Made by a program: the position numbers and the translations under genes
Shown here: in pieces, positions 29,090 through 38,709 of the stretch
Position numbering within the stretch: the stretch's first letter is position 1
How the letters are laid out: each line of letters opens with the position of its first letter
Notes under the pieces: model-generated
Databases searched by the model: none
Seen by the model: the letters and a program-made list of their open reading frames with translations, nothing else
Told to the model about the DNA's origin: nothing
NCBI RefSeq assembly: GCF_011806455.1
Contig: NZ_JAATOT010000004.1
Location: forward strand, 310,001-374,000
Source: Celeribacter sp. HF31
GTDB taxonomy: Bacteria > Pseudomonadota > Alphaproteobacteria > Rhodobacterales > Rhodobacteraceae
Length of the DNA stretch: 64,000 nucleotides
Direction of reading: 5' to 3'

Positions 29090-29722
29090 AGGATTCTCTC
29101 CCCCTTAGGCTCTGAGTGCCACGTTTTCGGGTGAGATTTCAAACGTGAAGGCACCTTGCCATGTGTAATTGGGCGGCGCGCATTTAGAGGTCAATCTCCC
29201 GATCAAGTCACATTCAGATTGTGGGCTCGGGTGATGAACAATGGAATGTACCCGGATCGCATATGCTTCCGTGCTCGGGCGGTCTACTGAATCTAGGCGG
29301 CATGGGCGCGCAATGACGTGAGCTATCTAAAGAAAGGTGTCCATCAGCGGCAGCTATCTGCATATCGCTGCCGTTCGTCCAGGGCGCAGAGAAGGTCCGC
29401 AATCCGCCCATTCTTCGCCAATCCACCATTAAAATTCGAAGACTGCCCCTGAATTCTGACTTTATACGAAGCCATGCGGTTGAGCGGCGTGACGGTCTTG
29501 TCGGGCTCAAGTTCAAGACCTGGTTTTGTGGCGATATCTTTGTTTCGAGATGAAACTGAGTTCTGGCTCGATAAATGGGTCTTGATTTGAAAACTGAGCA
29601 TCAAATCAAGACTAAGTTTTTACGTTTAAAAACAAATTCTTGAGTGGTTTTTTGGGCTTGGCGGGCTGGCTGCGTTCAGTGATTCTCTCCACCTATAAAG
29701 AAGGGTGGGAAGGAGGTTGAAA
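29090..29722. other. gene-free stretch
   Basis: About 630 bases upstream of mprF and of the Ner-like gene. Short frames are present but none has a convincing start or family pattern. It is relatively AT-rich towards 29560-29650. Confidence 0.35.
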
Positions 29723-29956
29723 ATGCGCGTTAATAGGGTTCGCCATGAGCAAATCAAGTGTGCTTTGCGCATCGCCGGAACGAGCTTTTCTAACGTCGCT
29801 GCAGAATTGGGGATCAAGCCTAGTTCTGTCTCTGAAGTCAGTCTGGGGACGTCGCGCTCGCGGCGTGTCGAGCAAGCGCTTGCGACGGCCTTGTCGACCC
29901 CCGTCGAGACACTGTTTTATGACAGGTATGGAGATCACAATGATCTAGAGACGTAA
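29723..29956 (+). CDS. Ner/Nlp-like winged helix DNA-binding protein
   Basis: 77 residues from ATG 29723, preceded by AAGGAGG. The order IKCALRIAGTSFSNVAAELGIKPSSVSEV, then RRVEQALATALSTPVETLFYDRYG, matches Ner/Nlp regulators of Mu-like transposable phages. Such proteins repress early phage or element genes. With the TniQ-like gene downstream it suggests the remains of a transposable element. No Mu transposase gene is present. Confidence 0.68.
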   Translation: MRVNRVRHEQIKCALRIAGTSFSNVAAELGIKPSSVSEVSLGTSRSRRVEQALATALSTPVETLFYDRYGDHNDLET

Positions 29957-30229
29957 GATACTAATCATCCAAAAGCATCGAGAGCAATTCCCTATCGTCA
30001 CGATAGAGCGAGTGTCTTTGTGCATGTGGTTTGAATAGGGTGAGACCTTGGATCTTGCGAACCCAAGGCCTCTTGAAATCGATTAGCGACGATTTTCTTA
30101 TTCATCTCCCACATCCAGCGAATTGTCAACCTTTCGACGGCGTCTGCGCCGCCGGAAGGCCTGTCTGAAACGGAATGAAGGGACAGCAGGTGTCGGATGC
30201 GCCGCATTTGACATGACTGCTCATTAAAA

Positions 30230-31448
30230 ATGGACAACATCAGGAAATCCCCCGCGCGAGGCGGGCGGGATGCTGTCGTGCACGGGTGTCGAGCGCCCCT
30301 GCCGATCGCGACGAGACTGGCGGATGGCGAAACGGCCACATCGCGGGCCAGTCGTGCCGCCCAAAACAACGGCTATGCATCGCTACAAGCTCTGTGTAGC
30401 GACCAGCGTATTGGATTTTTGAACCTCTGCAATGGTTTCGATGCCGAAGTCGCGCATATCGCAGACCTCACCGGAATTGAGTTCGACACGCTTCGATTCA
30501 ATACCCCGCGCGTTGATCAACAAGGTTGGTTCCGGCTTGGGGCAGAGCGGATCAAGGCCACGGCGTTCACGCGTTCTGGCGGGCAGGTCTGTCCTGCTTG
30601 CGTGCTCGAAGGCCGCACGGATGATGCTCGGAATGGCGCTTTTCAAAGGGGGCGTCTGGCAGGTGTCGAGCCTGCATTGCTGTCTAAAAAATAAGGTGGC
30701 GCTTGTCCCATTGGAGGTCTCGGGCAATAGCAAATCCGTCCATGATTTTGCGCAGCATATCAAAAGCTGGGTGCCGGGCGAAATTACCGAGGTGGCAGAT
30801 GAAGACCTTAGCTTAGAGGTCTATCTCGCAGATCGGATCAGGTTGGGTCGCGGACAGGATTGGCTCGACGGCTTCGAGTTTCATGCGGTTTCTTCGTTTT
30901 GCGAAGCGCTCGGAACCCTGCTGCAATTCGGGTCAAAAGCGCGTCCGCACCTACTTTCTGCTCTCGATTGGATCAAGGCTGGTGCGGCAGGGTACGCCGT
31001 TGCAAAATACGGGCCGGACGCCATTCGGAATGCACTTGATACCATCCGGACGTCGGCGCCCAAATCCCAGAAACCAGATTATTCGAAAATCTTTGGCCCG
31101 GTGATCGCGGAATTGCGGGCACGGCGAAACGATCCTGACTTCGACGTGTTGCGGCATCTCATGCGTGACTATGTTCTGGATCATTTCTATGTGCCGGAGG
31201 GGACGTCGCTCCTGGGCGAAACCTGCGGGGCACCGCGTTTACTCACCGTGGGTGTGGCCTCAAAGCGTTCAGGCATCCCAATTTCCACGCTTACGCGCCA
31301 ACTTAAGCGCAGCGGCGAACTCACGTCGGAGATGAAGAACGGCCTCAGTGACCGGGGGATGCTTGTGTCAGCCACGGTGATGGACGCGGCCATTGCGGAT
31401 GCGGAAAAGCTCTCCTCCCTCAACGCTTGGGGCGCAAACCGAGCATGA
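30230..31448 (+). pseudogene. TniQ-family protein, frameshifted
   Basis: Two overlapping frames make one TniQ-like protein. The first (from 30230) carries ETATSRASRAAQNNGYASLQAL and the zinc-site CPAC in GGQVCPACVLEGR. The family pattern then continues in the next frame as WQVSSLHCCLKNKVALVPLE and runs to 31448, including a helix-turn-helix-like VGVASKRSGIPISTLTRQL. A +1 shift is needed at about 30645-30655, where a run of five G occurs; four G would restore one frame of about 405 codons. TniQ is a target-selection factor of Tn7/Tn5053-type transposons, but no TnsB/TniA or TnsC/TniB gene is nearby. Confidence 0.68.
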
Positions 31449-31672
31449 CAGATCTGCGAAAAGCAGTCGCCATCCAAATGATTGAGGCAGGGTACAAAGG
31501 GACAAAGATATGGAAAACCCTCGCGGTTCTGGAAGGCCCGCCGATCGGCCAGTCTGCCTATTACCTCTGGCAGAAAACATGGTTGGCTGAGAGTGCGTAT
31601 TCCAAAACCCAACGGCATCGAGTCCACATTACAGTCGGCACGGCGTCCATAAAGCGACGGACGCAGGTGTGA
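31445..31672 (+). CDS. small protein of unknown function, coupled to tniQ
   Basis: 75 residues from ATG 31445, overlapping the TniQ stop (ATGA), which suggests translational coupling. LRKAVAIQMIEAGYKGTKIWKTLA looks like a helix-turn-helix or recombinase fragment, but I do not recognise the family. The C-terminal third looks non-native, so the gene may be truncated. Confidence 0.35.
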   Translation: MTDLRKAVAIQMIEAGYKGTKIWKTLAVLEGPPIGQSAYYLWQKTWLAESAYSKTQRHRVHITVGTASIKRRTQV

Positions 31673-32184
31673 GTGCTTTCCGAGGATTGCAGTTGAGAGC
31701 TGAGCCAACCCCGGCCCGCTCTCGCCCAAAAGAGCCGTAGGGGCGGGGCTGGCGACGGTTGACCTTTAGTGCTTCCGACCCAAAGCCGACATCCGTGAAA
31801 TATGCTGCGGATGACTGCACTCTCCCAAATCGGGCATTCGTTGCGCAATGCAAAATTGCTCTAAATCAAGTAGGGGCCGCAGCCAACGGAGTTCCGCGGC
31901 CTCAGAGGACAGTGACCAAAACACCGCACAGTCCATTGTTTTTTCAAGACATACCAATAGACACTTTCATGATTGCTTTCAAAGGTGGAAGCTGCCGCTG
32001 CTTGAGAACCTCCGGTGCAACTGGCCTCACCGGTAAAATGTCGGCGTTAGGGAAGATCCAAGGACGCGGTTTTGCGTCTTTCCGTCGCAAGCAACTGGCC
32101 CAATGTATGCGGCGTGATCGAAGGATCGCGTCACCATTGGGGTATGTTGTTTGTTCTTCATGCCCCTGTTGTATGGGGAAGAAG
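31673..32184. other. gene-free stretch
   Basis: About 510 bases before the autotransporter. One frame is open upstream of the chosen start for 142 codons, but it lacks a signal peptide and protein-like composition, so I treat it as leader and promoter DNA. Confidence 0.4.
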
Positions 32185-35100
32185 ATGACCGCACGAAGTT
32201 TTCTACAACACATTTCACTGGCTTTGGTCACGCTCTGTTGCATCACAGCACTCAGCGAGACAGCCAACGCACAGGCGACAGACACAACGCCACCACGCAT
32301 CCAGTCGATCACCCGCTATGATCCTCTGGGCCAATACACCAGTGAGACGGAAGTGGTGTGGGAGGTGACCTTCACCGAAGATGTCACCGATCTCGATATT
32401 TATGCAGATTTTGTCATTTCTACGAGTGTTGGCAATGTCGATCCTGCGGCATTCCCCGCGGCCCAGATCACACCGAGCGTCTATCGCTTCAGGGTGCAGT
32501 TCTCTTACCCTGTGACCAATGGCACCGGATTTGTGCAGATTGTTCCACGGAGCGATTCCACCATCTATGATTTGGCGGGCAATGCCATGACAGATTTCAG
32601 CGTCCTCGATGTGAACGAGGCCTATAGTCCCGACAATGTGGACCCGACGCTGTCGATCACCACGTCTTCGCCGCTTCCAACCAACGCATCGGTGATCCCG
32701 CTCACCTTCACTTTTTCCGAAATCGTAACGGGTTTCGACGTGAGCGATCTGACCCTCAGTTCTGGCACCGGCTCTTTCTCGAATTTCAGCGGCAGCGGGT
32801 CGACCTATACCGCCGATTTGACCCTCAGCTCGACAGGTGCGTTTCAGGTCTCCGTCGCGGATGCCGCCGCCGTTGACCGCGCTGGCAATTCGGGCACGGG
32901 CGCCACACTCAGCGGCACGCGGGATGTGACGGCGCCGACCGCTGAACTCTCCGCGATCCCTTCCGAGGTGAACGGACCCTTCGATGTGACCGTGACCTTC
33001 GATGAGGACATGACTGGATTTGCGCTTGGCGATTTCACCGTGGTGAATGGCACGGCATCGAACCTTCAAGCCGTCTCCTTGCGGGTCTATTCGGCCACGA
33101 TCACGCCCGACGCCGACGGCACAGTCACCGTGTCGGTGCCTGCAAGCGCTGCCACGGATGCGGCGGGCAACGGCAACACTGCCTCCAACACGGTGAGCAC
33201 CACGGCGGATGTGACCCGTCCCACCGTGTCGCTTGATATGCCCACGGGGCTGGTGAACGCGCCCTTCACGCTGACGATGACCTTCTCCGAGGAGGTGAGC
33301 GCAGTGACGTTGGGCAATATTTCGGTCAGCAACGGCACGGCTTCTGACCTGCAACAATCCAGTGCGACCGTTTACACGGCCACGATCACACCCGACGCAG
33401 ACGGACTCATCACGGTCAATTTCCCAGAGAACCTCGTGACGGATACGGCCGGTCTCGGCAACGAAGCAGCGACGGCCATCACCAACACTGCCGACCTGAC
33501 CGCCCCGACGCCGGTCGTGAGTTTGACCGACAACGGGCCGGGCAATCCCTATACCGCTACGATCAGCTTCGATGAGGATGTGAACGATTTCACGCTTGGC
33601 GACATCACCGTGACGAATGGCGTTGCCTCGGACCTGCAAACCGTCTCTGCACGTGAGTATTCGGCCACGATCACGCCCGATGCCGACGGCACGGTCACCG
33701 TGTCCGTCCCGGCGGGGGTTGCTACCGATGCCGTGGGCAACGACAACATCGCTTCCAATACAGAGACGACCACAGCGGATATCACCCGTCCGACGGTGAC
33801 GCTCGATATGCCGAGCGGCTTGGTGAATGCGCCTTTCACGCTGACGATGACCTTCTCCGAGGAAGTGACAGGGGTCGCCCTAGGCAACATTTTGGTCAGC
33901 AATGGCACGGCCTCGAATTTGCAACAAACCAGCACGACCGTTTACACGGCCACGATTACACCCGACGCGGACGGAACGGTGACGGTCAATTTCGCCGAGA
34001 ATGCCGTGACGGATCTGTCCGGGCTTGGCAACGCGGCGGCAACAGCCGTCACGAACACTGCCGATCTGACCGACCCTGCACCGACGCTCACGGCAACGCC
34101 GGACTTCCCGGGCACGCCTTACACGGTAACGATCACCTTCGATGAGGATGTGACCGGTCTCGATCTGGGCGATTTCACCACCACGAATGTCGATCTCTCT
34201 TCCCTCTCGGGCAACGGTGACAGCTACACTCTTCAGGCCAAGGGGACGGACTTTGCGCAGTCCATCCAACTGCGCGCGGACACGGTTCTCGACGCTGCGG
34301 GCAATGGCAACAGCGCCTCGAACATCATTTCCGTGGCACCCGACGGCGTTGCGCCGAGCCTGACGATTTCGGGCGTTCCGACGACGATCACGCGTGGCGA
34401 AAGTTTCGTTGCGACATTTACCTTCACAGAATCTGTTGTCGGTTTCGAAGCATCGGATATTTCCCTCACCAACGCGACGATGGGCGCGCTCACCGGCAGC
34501 GGGTCGGTCTATTCGGTCTCCATCACGCCGGACGATCGCGGTGATGTCACCGTCTCGGTGGCAGACGGTGCCGCGCGTGACATGACGGGCGAGCCCTCCG
34601 TGGCGGCCTCCGCTCTGGCGCAGCTCGACACATCGGCGGAGCAAAGCGAAGCGATCGCACATTTCTTGCAAGCGCGTGCGCGCAGCCTGATCCAGAACCA
34701 GCCTGATGTGTCCCGTTTCGTCACCGGGCAGAATGCGGGCAATGCCTCCGTCAGTGTCTCGCGCGGTGGCGGTGAGTTCGCGCTCAGTTCCCGCGGAAAC
34801 GGTCCGTTTTGGATCGCAGTGTCGGGGTCCTGGTCGGACAGCGACACCGAGGACATGAGCTACGGTCTCGCGTCTCTCGGCTACCACACGGCGCTGTCCT
34901 CAGGCACGATCATCGGCGCGATGGTGCAATATGACATGGCGGAACAAGAAGACGCGCAAGGGACCAAAGTTGAAGGCACCGGCTGGCTCGTCGGCCCGTA
35001 TTTTGCCTCCCAGATCGGCGATCATCCGTTCTTTGTCGATGGGCGGTTGTTGTTCGGCGAGACCGACAACGACATCACCCTGTCCACGGGTCAAACGGGC

Positions 35101-35553
35101 AGCTTCTCGGGCGACCGGATGCTGGCCTCATTGGGGGCGCAGGGGCGTGTCAAGATGGACAAGGGCTGGACCCTCATTCCCAACCTGACACTGAGCCACG
35201 TCAGCGATTCCCAGAACGCTTATGTCAGCGGCGGCACGGTTGTGCCGGAGCAAAAGGTGACCCTCACCGAACTCGCCGCCGGGCTGGATTTCGAGGTGCC
35301 GATCCTTGTACCCGAGGGGGATTTGATGCTCGATTTCGGAATTTCCGGGATCTACAGCCACACGAAAGGCAGCGGCGCCGCAAGTGCCTATATCACCGAA
35401 GAGGAAGGGCATCGTGGCCGTATGGATATCGGCCTGAGCTACGATAACGGAAGCGGCTTGAGAACATCCGGGGCAGCTTTCGTCGACGGTCTGGGCGGCG
35501 ACACGGAGGTGTCCAGCTACGGCCTGTCCTTCGAGGTCGCCTTTACGTTCTGA
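32185..35553 (+). CDS. large Ig-like-repeat autotransporter
   Basis: 1,122 residues from ATG 32185, chosen because it gives a Sec signal (SFLQHISLALVTLCCITALS, cleavage near ANAQA) and follows GGGGAAG. The passenger is a chain of seven to eight beta-rich Ig-like repeats of about 95 residues, with recurring FSEEVTG...LGNI, YTATITPDADGTVTV and DAAGN motifs. Three FDEDV/M units start exactly 570 bases apart (32998, 33568, 34138). The C-terminal 270 residues form an autotransporter-type beta-barrel ending in Phe (SFEVAFTF). It is probably a surface adhesin or matrix protein. Confidence 0.83.
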   Translation: MTARSFLQHISLALVTLCCITALSETANAQATDTTPPRIQSITRYDPLGQYTSETEVVWEVTFTEDVTDLDIYADFVISTSVGNVDPAAFPAAQITPSVYRFRVQFSYPVTNGTGFVQIVPRSDSTIYDLAGNAMTDFSVLDVNEAYSPDNVDPTLSITTSSPLPTNASVIPLTFTFSEIVTGFDVSDLTLSSGTGSFSNFSGSGSTYTADLTLSSTGAFQVSVADAAAVDRAGNSGTGATLSGTRDVTAPTAELSAIPSEVNGPFDVTVTFDEDMTGFALGDFTVVNGTASNLQAVSLRVYSATITPDADGTVTVSVPASAATDAAGNGNTASNTVSTTADVTRPTVSLDMPTGLVNAPFTLTMTFSEEVSAVTLGNISVSNGTASDLQQSSATVYTATITPDADGLITVNFPENLVTDTAGLGNEAATAITNTADLTAPTPVVSLTDNGPGNPYTATISFDEDVNDFTLGDITVTNGVASDLQTVSAREYSATITPDADGTVTVSVPAGVATDAVGNDNIASNTETTTADITRPTVTLDMPSGLVNAPFTLTMTFSEEVTGVALGNILVSNGTASNLQQTSTTVYTATITPDADGTVTVNFAENAVTDLSGLGNAAATAVTNTADLTDPAPTLTATPDFPGTPYTVTITFDEDVTGLDLGDFTTTNVDLSSLSGNGDSYTLQAKGTDFAQSIQLRADTVLDAAGNGNSASNIISVAPDGVAPSLTISGVPTTITRGESFVATFTFTESVVGFEASDISLTNATMGALTGSGSVYSVSITPDDRGDVTVSVADGAARDMTGEPSVAASALAQLDTSAEQSEAIAHFLQARARSLIQNQPDVSRFVTGQNAGNASVSVSRGGGEFALSSRGNGPFWIAVSGSWSDSDTEDMSYGLASLGYHTALSSGTIIGAMVQYDMAEQEDAQGTKVEGTGWLVGPYFASQIGDHPFFVDGRLLFGETDNDITLSTGQTGSFSGDRMLASLGAQGRVKMDKGWTLIPNLTLSHVSDSQNAYVSGGTVVPEQKVTLTELAAGLDFEVPILVPEGDLMLDFGISGIYSHTKGSGAASAYITEEEGHRGRMDIGLSYDNGSGLRTSGAAFVDGLGGDTEVSSYGLSFEVAFTF

Positions 35554-35584
35554 TCGAAACCTCATCAAAGGCCAAAAAAAACAA

Positions 35585-35611
35585 CGCCCGCTGACCTCTG
35601 GTTGGCGGGCG
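35585..35611 (+). terminator. terminator-like hairpin after autotransporter
   Basis: Stem CGCCCGC/GCGGGCG with a 13-base loop, 32 bases after the stop and preceded by an A-run (35574-35581). The A-run would give a U-tract for minus-strand transcripts, so it may serve both directions. Confidence 0.55.
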
Positions 35612-35704
35612 CTCTGATTTGCTGAGCGCTAAAGCCGACGCTAGTATCGCGCGCAGCGAATGTCCGCTTCCCGCCCTTGTAGTCGAGTTAAGAAACTCCA
35701 CGCC

Positions 35705-37282
35705 CTAAATATCACCCATTCCCTCATCGAAGGTTTCGAGCAAGTCCACCATCAGTGTGACGACGCGTTCAGCAGAGGGCTTGCGTTGAAGGATGCCCGG
35801 TACTTCGATCATTATCGCAATCACCTCATCGGTCAGCGGGCGCTTGCCGGAAAACTGATACGCGTCCAGCAATCCGACGAACCCCTCACGATCCGGCTTT
35901 TCTTCTGTGCAAATCGTTTGGAACGCCGCTTCGCACTTTTCTGCCCAGAACTCTTCGAACGTCGCTGTTGTTTGTGCGGCACTTTTCATGGTCGGCAGGT
36001 AGGCCGTGATGAACTCTTCAATCAGCTCGCGCTTGCTGCGCAGGCGGGGCTCTGACCCAAGCAGATCGAGAATGGTCTTGGTCTTGCTCGCAGTATCCTG
36101 CGCGTCCTCGGCTTCCCTTTGCTCCGCGACGACAGAGGCCCGCAAGGCCAGAATATAGGCGACGTTGATGTTGTCACGCCGGATCAACTCAAGCTCGAAG
36201 TCGACCTCATTGAGAATGGAGGCCTTCTGATCGTCATCCCGATCCGATTTCATACGGTCGTGGATATCGAGATACTTGCTCTTGAAGTCCTCGAAGTGCT
36301 GCGCGTCCAGAGATAGGTCGTCATCGCTGAACTCGGTGAAACTGGTCAGAACGTTGCGGATGCGGATCAGCTCGCGGAAGGCGCGCACGAAGGCGAGAAT
36401 GTCGTCCTCTGAAACCAGCTTGTCCACAGCTGACGGCGTCGGTGCAATCTTGAGCAATTCCATCGCCGCCTCGTTGAAGCGGTCAACATACTCTTGGTAG
36501 GGCGCGATCAGGATTGTCTCGTCAGCATCCTTGTTGGAGAACAGCGCGATGGCCTCGTCCACCTTGGCCTTGAGGTTGCGGAAGCAGACAATATTGCCCT
36601 GCGATTTCTTTTGCCCGAGGATCCGGTTCGTGCGGGAAAATGCTTGAATCAGCCCATGATAGCGCAGGTTTTTGTCGACATAGAGGGTGTTGCAGGTCTT
36701 GGCGTCGAAGCCGGTAAGGAACATGTTGACGACCAGCAGGATGTCGATGCCTTGGCCTTCGATGAAATCCTTCCGGTCACGCCATTTCATGCGCTTCGCC
36801 AGCGCCTTGTAGTAGACGTAAAAGGCCTTTCCGTCCTTCACGCTGTTGTTGGTGCCGAACATCGCGTTGTAATCGGCCACATAACCGGCCAGCTTGTCCC
36901 GGCTGTGCTGGGTGGCGGCACTGACGGGGCCGCCCGTGACATCCGGCTCGCCAATCAATCCGTTGGCGTCCTCGTCTTCTTCATTGGCCGCGAAGGTGAA
37001 AATCGTGGCGACCTTCAGGTCATCTTGGCCCTCGCTCTTCTTGCGCTGAAACGCCTCATAGGTCTTGGTCAGGGCATCGACGGAACCAACGCACATGATA
37101 GCCGATAAGTCGCGATTATGCGTCTTGTGGTCGTGGTTCTCGATGATCCAGTCAACCACACCGTCGATCCGCTTTTCGCTCTCGAAGAATTCCTTCAGGT
37201 CGAGGTCGGAAACCTCTTCATCGTCGATGAACGTCCCGTCCTTGCGACGCAGCTTGCCCCAATATGCTCCAAACGTGCATGT
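35705..37282 (-). pseudogene. hsdR: type I restriction enzyme HsdR, N-terminally truncated
   Basis: About 520 codons corresponding to the C-terminal half of HsdR: the second helicase domain (GIDILLVVNMFLTGFDAKTCNTLYVDKNLRYHGLIQAFSRTNR) and the C-terminal HsdM-contact region. The nuclease domain and Walker A motor half are absent; homology runs upstream of the first GTG (37159) to about 37275 and meets an in-frame stop at 37283-37285. No hsdM or hsdS is in the window. It is the stump of a lost restriction system. Confidence 0.85.
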
Positions 37283-37593
37283 TTATGGCTTCGAGTTAAG
37301 TTTGATGTGGAATTTATGATTTAAAACAGAGGTTTAGGTTGTGATTCGATTTAAGATTTTGCATGTCGCGCACTCTTTTGCTCCACTGACACTGAGAGCG
37401 AAAAATTGCAATGCGCAGGACGTGACGACGCCAACATAAGCGCAACTTTAAGACGAGAGAGGGCCGACCGACCCTCATCGAAATTTCGTGCCTCGTACAA
37501 CAGATGACTGCTCCAAAGCCCGATCGCGATATACATCATCCGCGCCATGCCGCGGGAGCATCTCATCCGGACAGGTGATCTGATATCCACGTC
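37283..37593. other. gene-free stretch at hsdR junction
   Basis: About 310 bases between the broken end of hsdR and the AraC gene. No supportable gene is seen. The left end must contain the deletion or insertion junction. Confidence 0.4.
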
Positions 37594-38526
37594 TCAGTGA
37601 TGTTTGGGCGCGTCACGGCGCAGTGTGTCAGAAGGGCGCTCGCCAAACATGGTGCGATAGGTCTGTGAAAACCGACCCCAATGATAGTAACCGAATTCCA
37701 TGCTGATATCCGACACTTTCGTGTCACGCGGGTCTGACAAGCGGAGGCAACGATGCACTTCGCTCAGACGGCGCCCTTTGAGCATATCGTCAAGCGTCAT
37801 CCCCGTCCGTTCCAGACAGCAGGCCCGCAGCTCTGCACGATCCCGCTCCAACACTTTTGACAAATGGCTGACGCTGAGCTTTTCGAAAGGAAGCGTATCG
37901 CAAGCGGCAAGAATATCCGACATCAACCCGCGTGGGGATTTGCGCAGGCGGTGTCGCATGGCGTCACGCGCCCAGAGCGAAATGCGGTCGATCAACAGAT
38001 CCGGCGCCAGATCCAGAACGGGTTGTTGCGCGAGACCCTGACGCGCACTCTCTATCAGCGTCAACATCCAGTCCGCGATACCATGGCTGGCCTGCGGCGG
38101 AATAGGGTTCGACCCTCTTGCGATCTCTTCCGAGAGGGCGGTGTCGGGCAGGGTGAGCATGATGTAATCCGCATGGCTGTCGGTGAAGATGTGATACTCT
38201 TCGTCTGCGACATGGATCATGCCGGTCCCCGCGCCAATCGCGTTGGCCTGACCGGCCATCGACAGCCGTTTGCCAAGCGAAAATCCGACGCAGATGGAGC
38301 CATCGGGAACACGATAGAAGTTCTCCATCTTTTGGTTCACTGTCTCGCGGTAGAGCGAAATCTCATCCCATTCCAATGCCGCGATGTGCCCCTCGAACGC
38401 CCCTGGGGACAATTGCCGATAGAGCTGTTTCCAACCGTCGAGACCGCGCTCTTGGTCGACGAAGTTGTCATATTGAACTTCTCTCACGAGGGTCTTGGTC
38501 TTAAGACATGTGTGCATTGTAAGCAT
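37594..38526 (-). CDS. AraC-family transcriptional regulator
   Basis: 310 residues. The C-terminal double helix-turn-helix is visible (FEKLSVSHLSKVLERDRAELRACCLERTGMTLDDMLKGRRL; VSDISMEFGYYHWGRFSQTYRTMFGERPSDTLRR). The N-terminal 200 residues are a sensor domain of no recognised type. It is divergent from the amine dehydrogenase operon, with 183 bases between, so it is the likely activator of that operon. AraC regulators often control amine utilisation genes. Confidence 0.88.
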   Translation of the reverse strand: MLTMHTCLKTKTLVREVQYDNFVDQERGLDGWKQLYRQLSPGAFEGHIAALEWDEISLYRETVNQKMENFYRVPDGSICVGFSLGKRLSMAGQANAIGAGTGMIHVADEEYHIFTDSHADYIMLTLPDTALSEEIARGSNPIPPQASHGIADWMLTLIESARQGLAQQPVLDLAPDLLIDRISLWARDAMRHRLRKSPRGLMSDILAACDTLPFEKLSVSHLSKVLERDRAELRACCLERTGMTLDDMLKGRRLSEVHRCLRLSDPRDTKVSDISMEFGYYHWGRFSQTYRTMFGERPSDTLRRDAPKHH

Positions 38527-38709
38527 CCAATTTTGAATGTTTTTCTTCCTTCAAGGCGCATGGAGGAGGGGCACGTCAAGCTTGGCGGACCCTAAAAGGG
38601 CGAGATTCACGTGCCGCATATTTTATGAGCGAAATAGCCGGATCAAAGCGGATAGCGCGGGCTGATCGCCAGCGCCTAAGCTGATTGCGAGACCATCACC
38701 AGGAGACAG

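Noticed and set aside
31759-32184. N-terminal extension of the autotransporter frame
   Set aside because: It would bury the signal peptide 142 residues inside the protein; the internal ATG with GGGGAAG fits better.
32215-33639. 474-codon minus-strand frame under the autotransporter
   Set aside because: Its apparent repeats mirror the DNA repeats of the sense gene; no independent protein signal.
32998-34200. Regular repeats that might be a CRISPR array
   Set aside because: The period is 570 bases, the repeats are coding Ig-like domains in one frame, and there are no short spacers.
37351-37590. 79-codon minus-strand frame near the AraC gene
   Set aside because: No ribosome site, no family pattern, biased composition.
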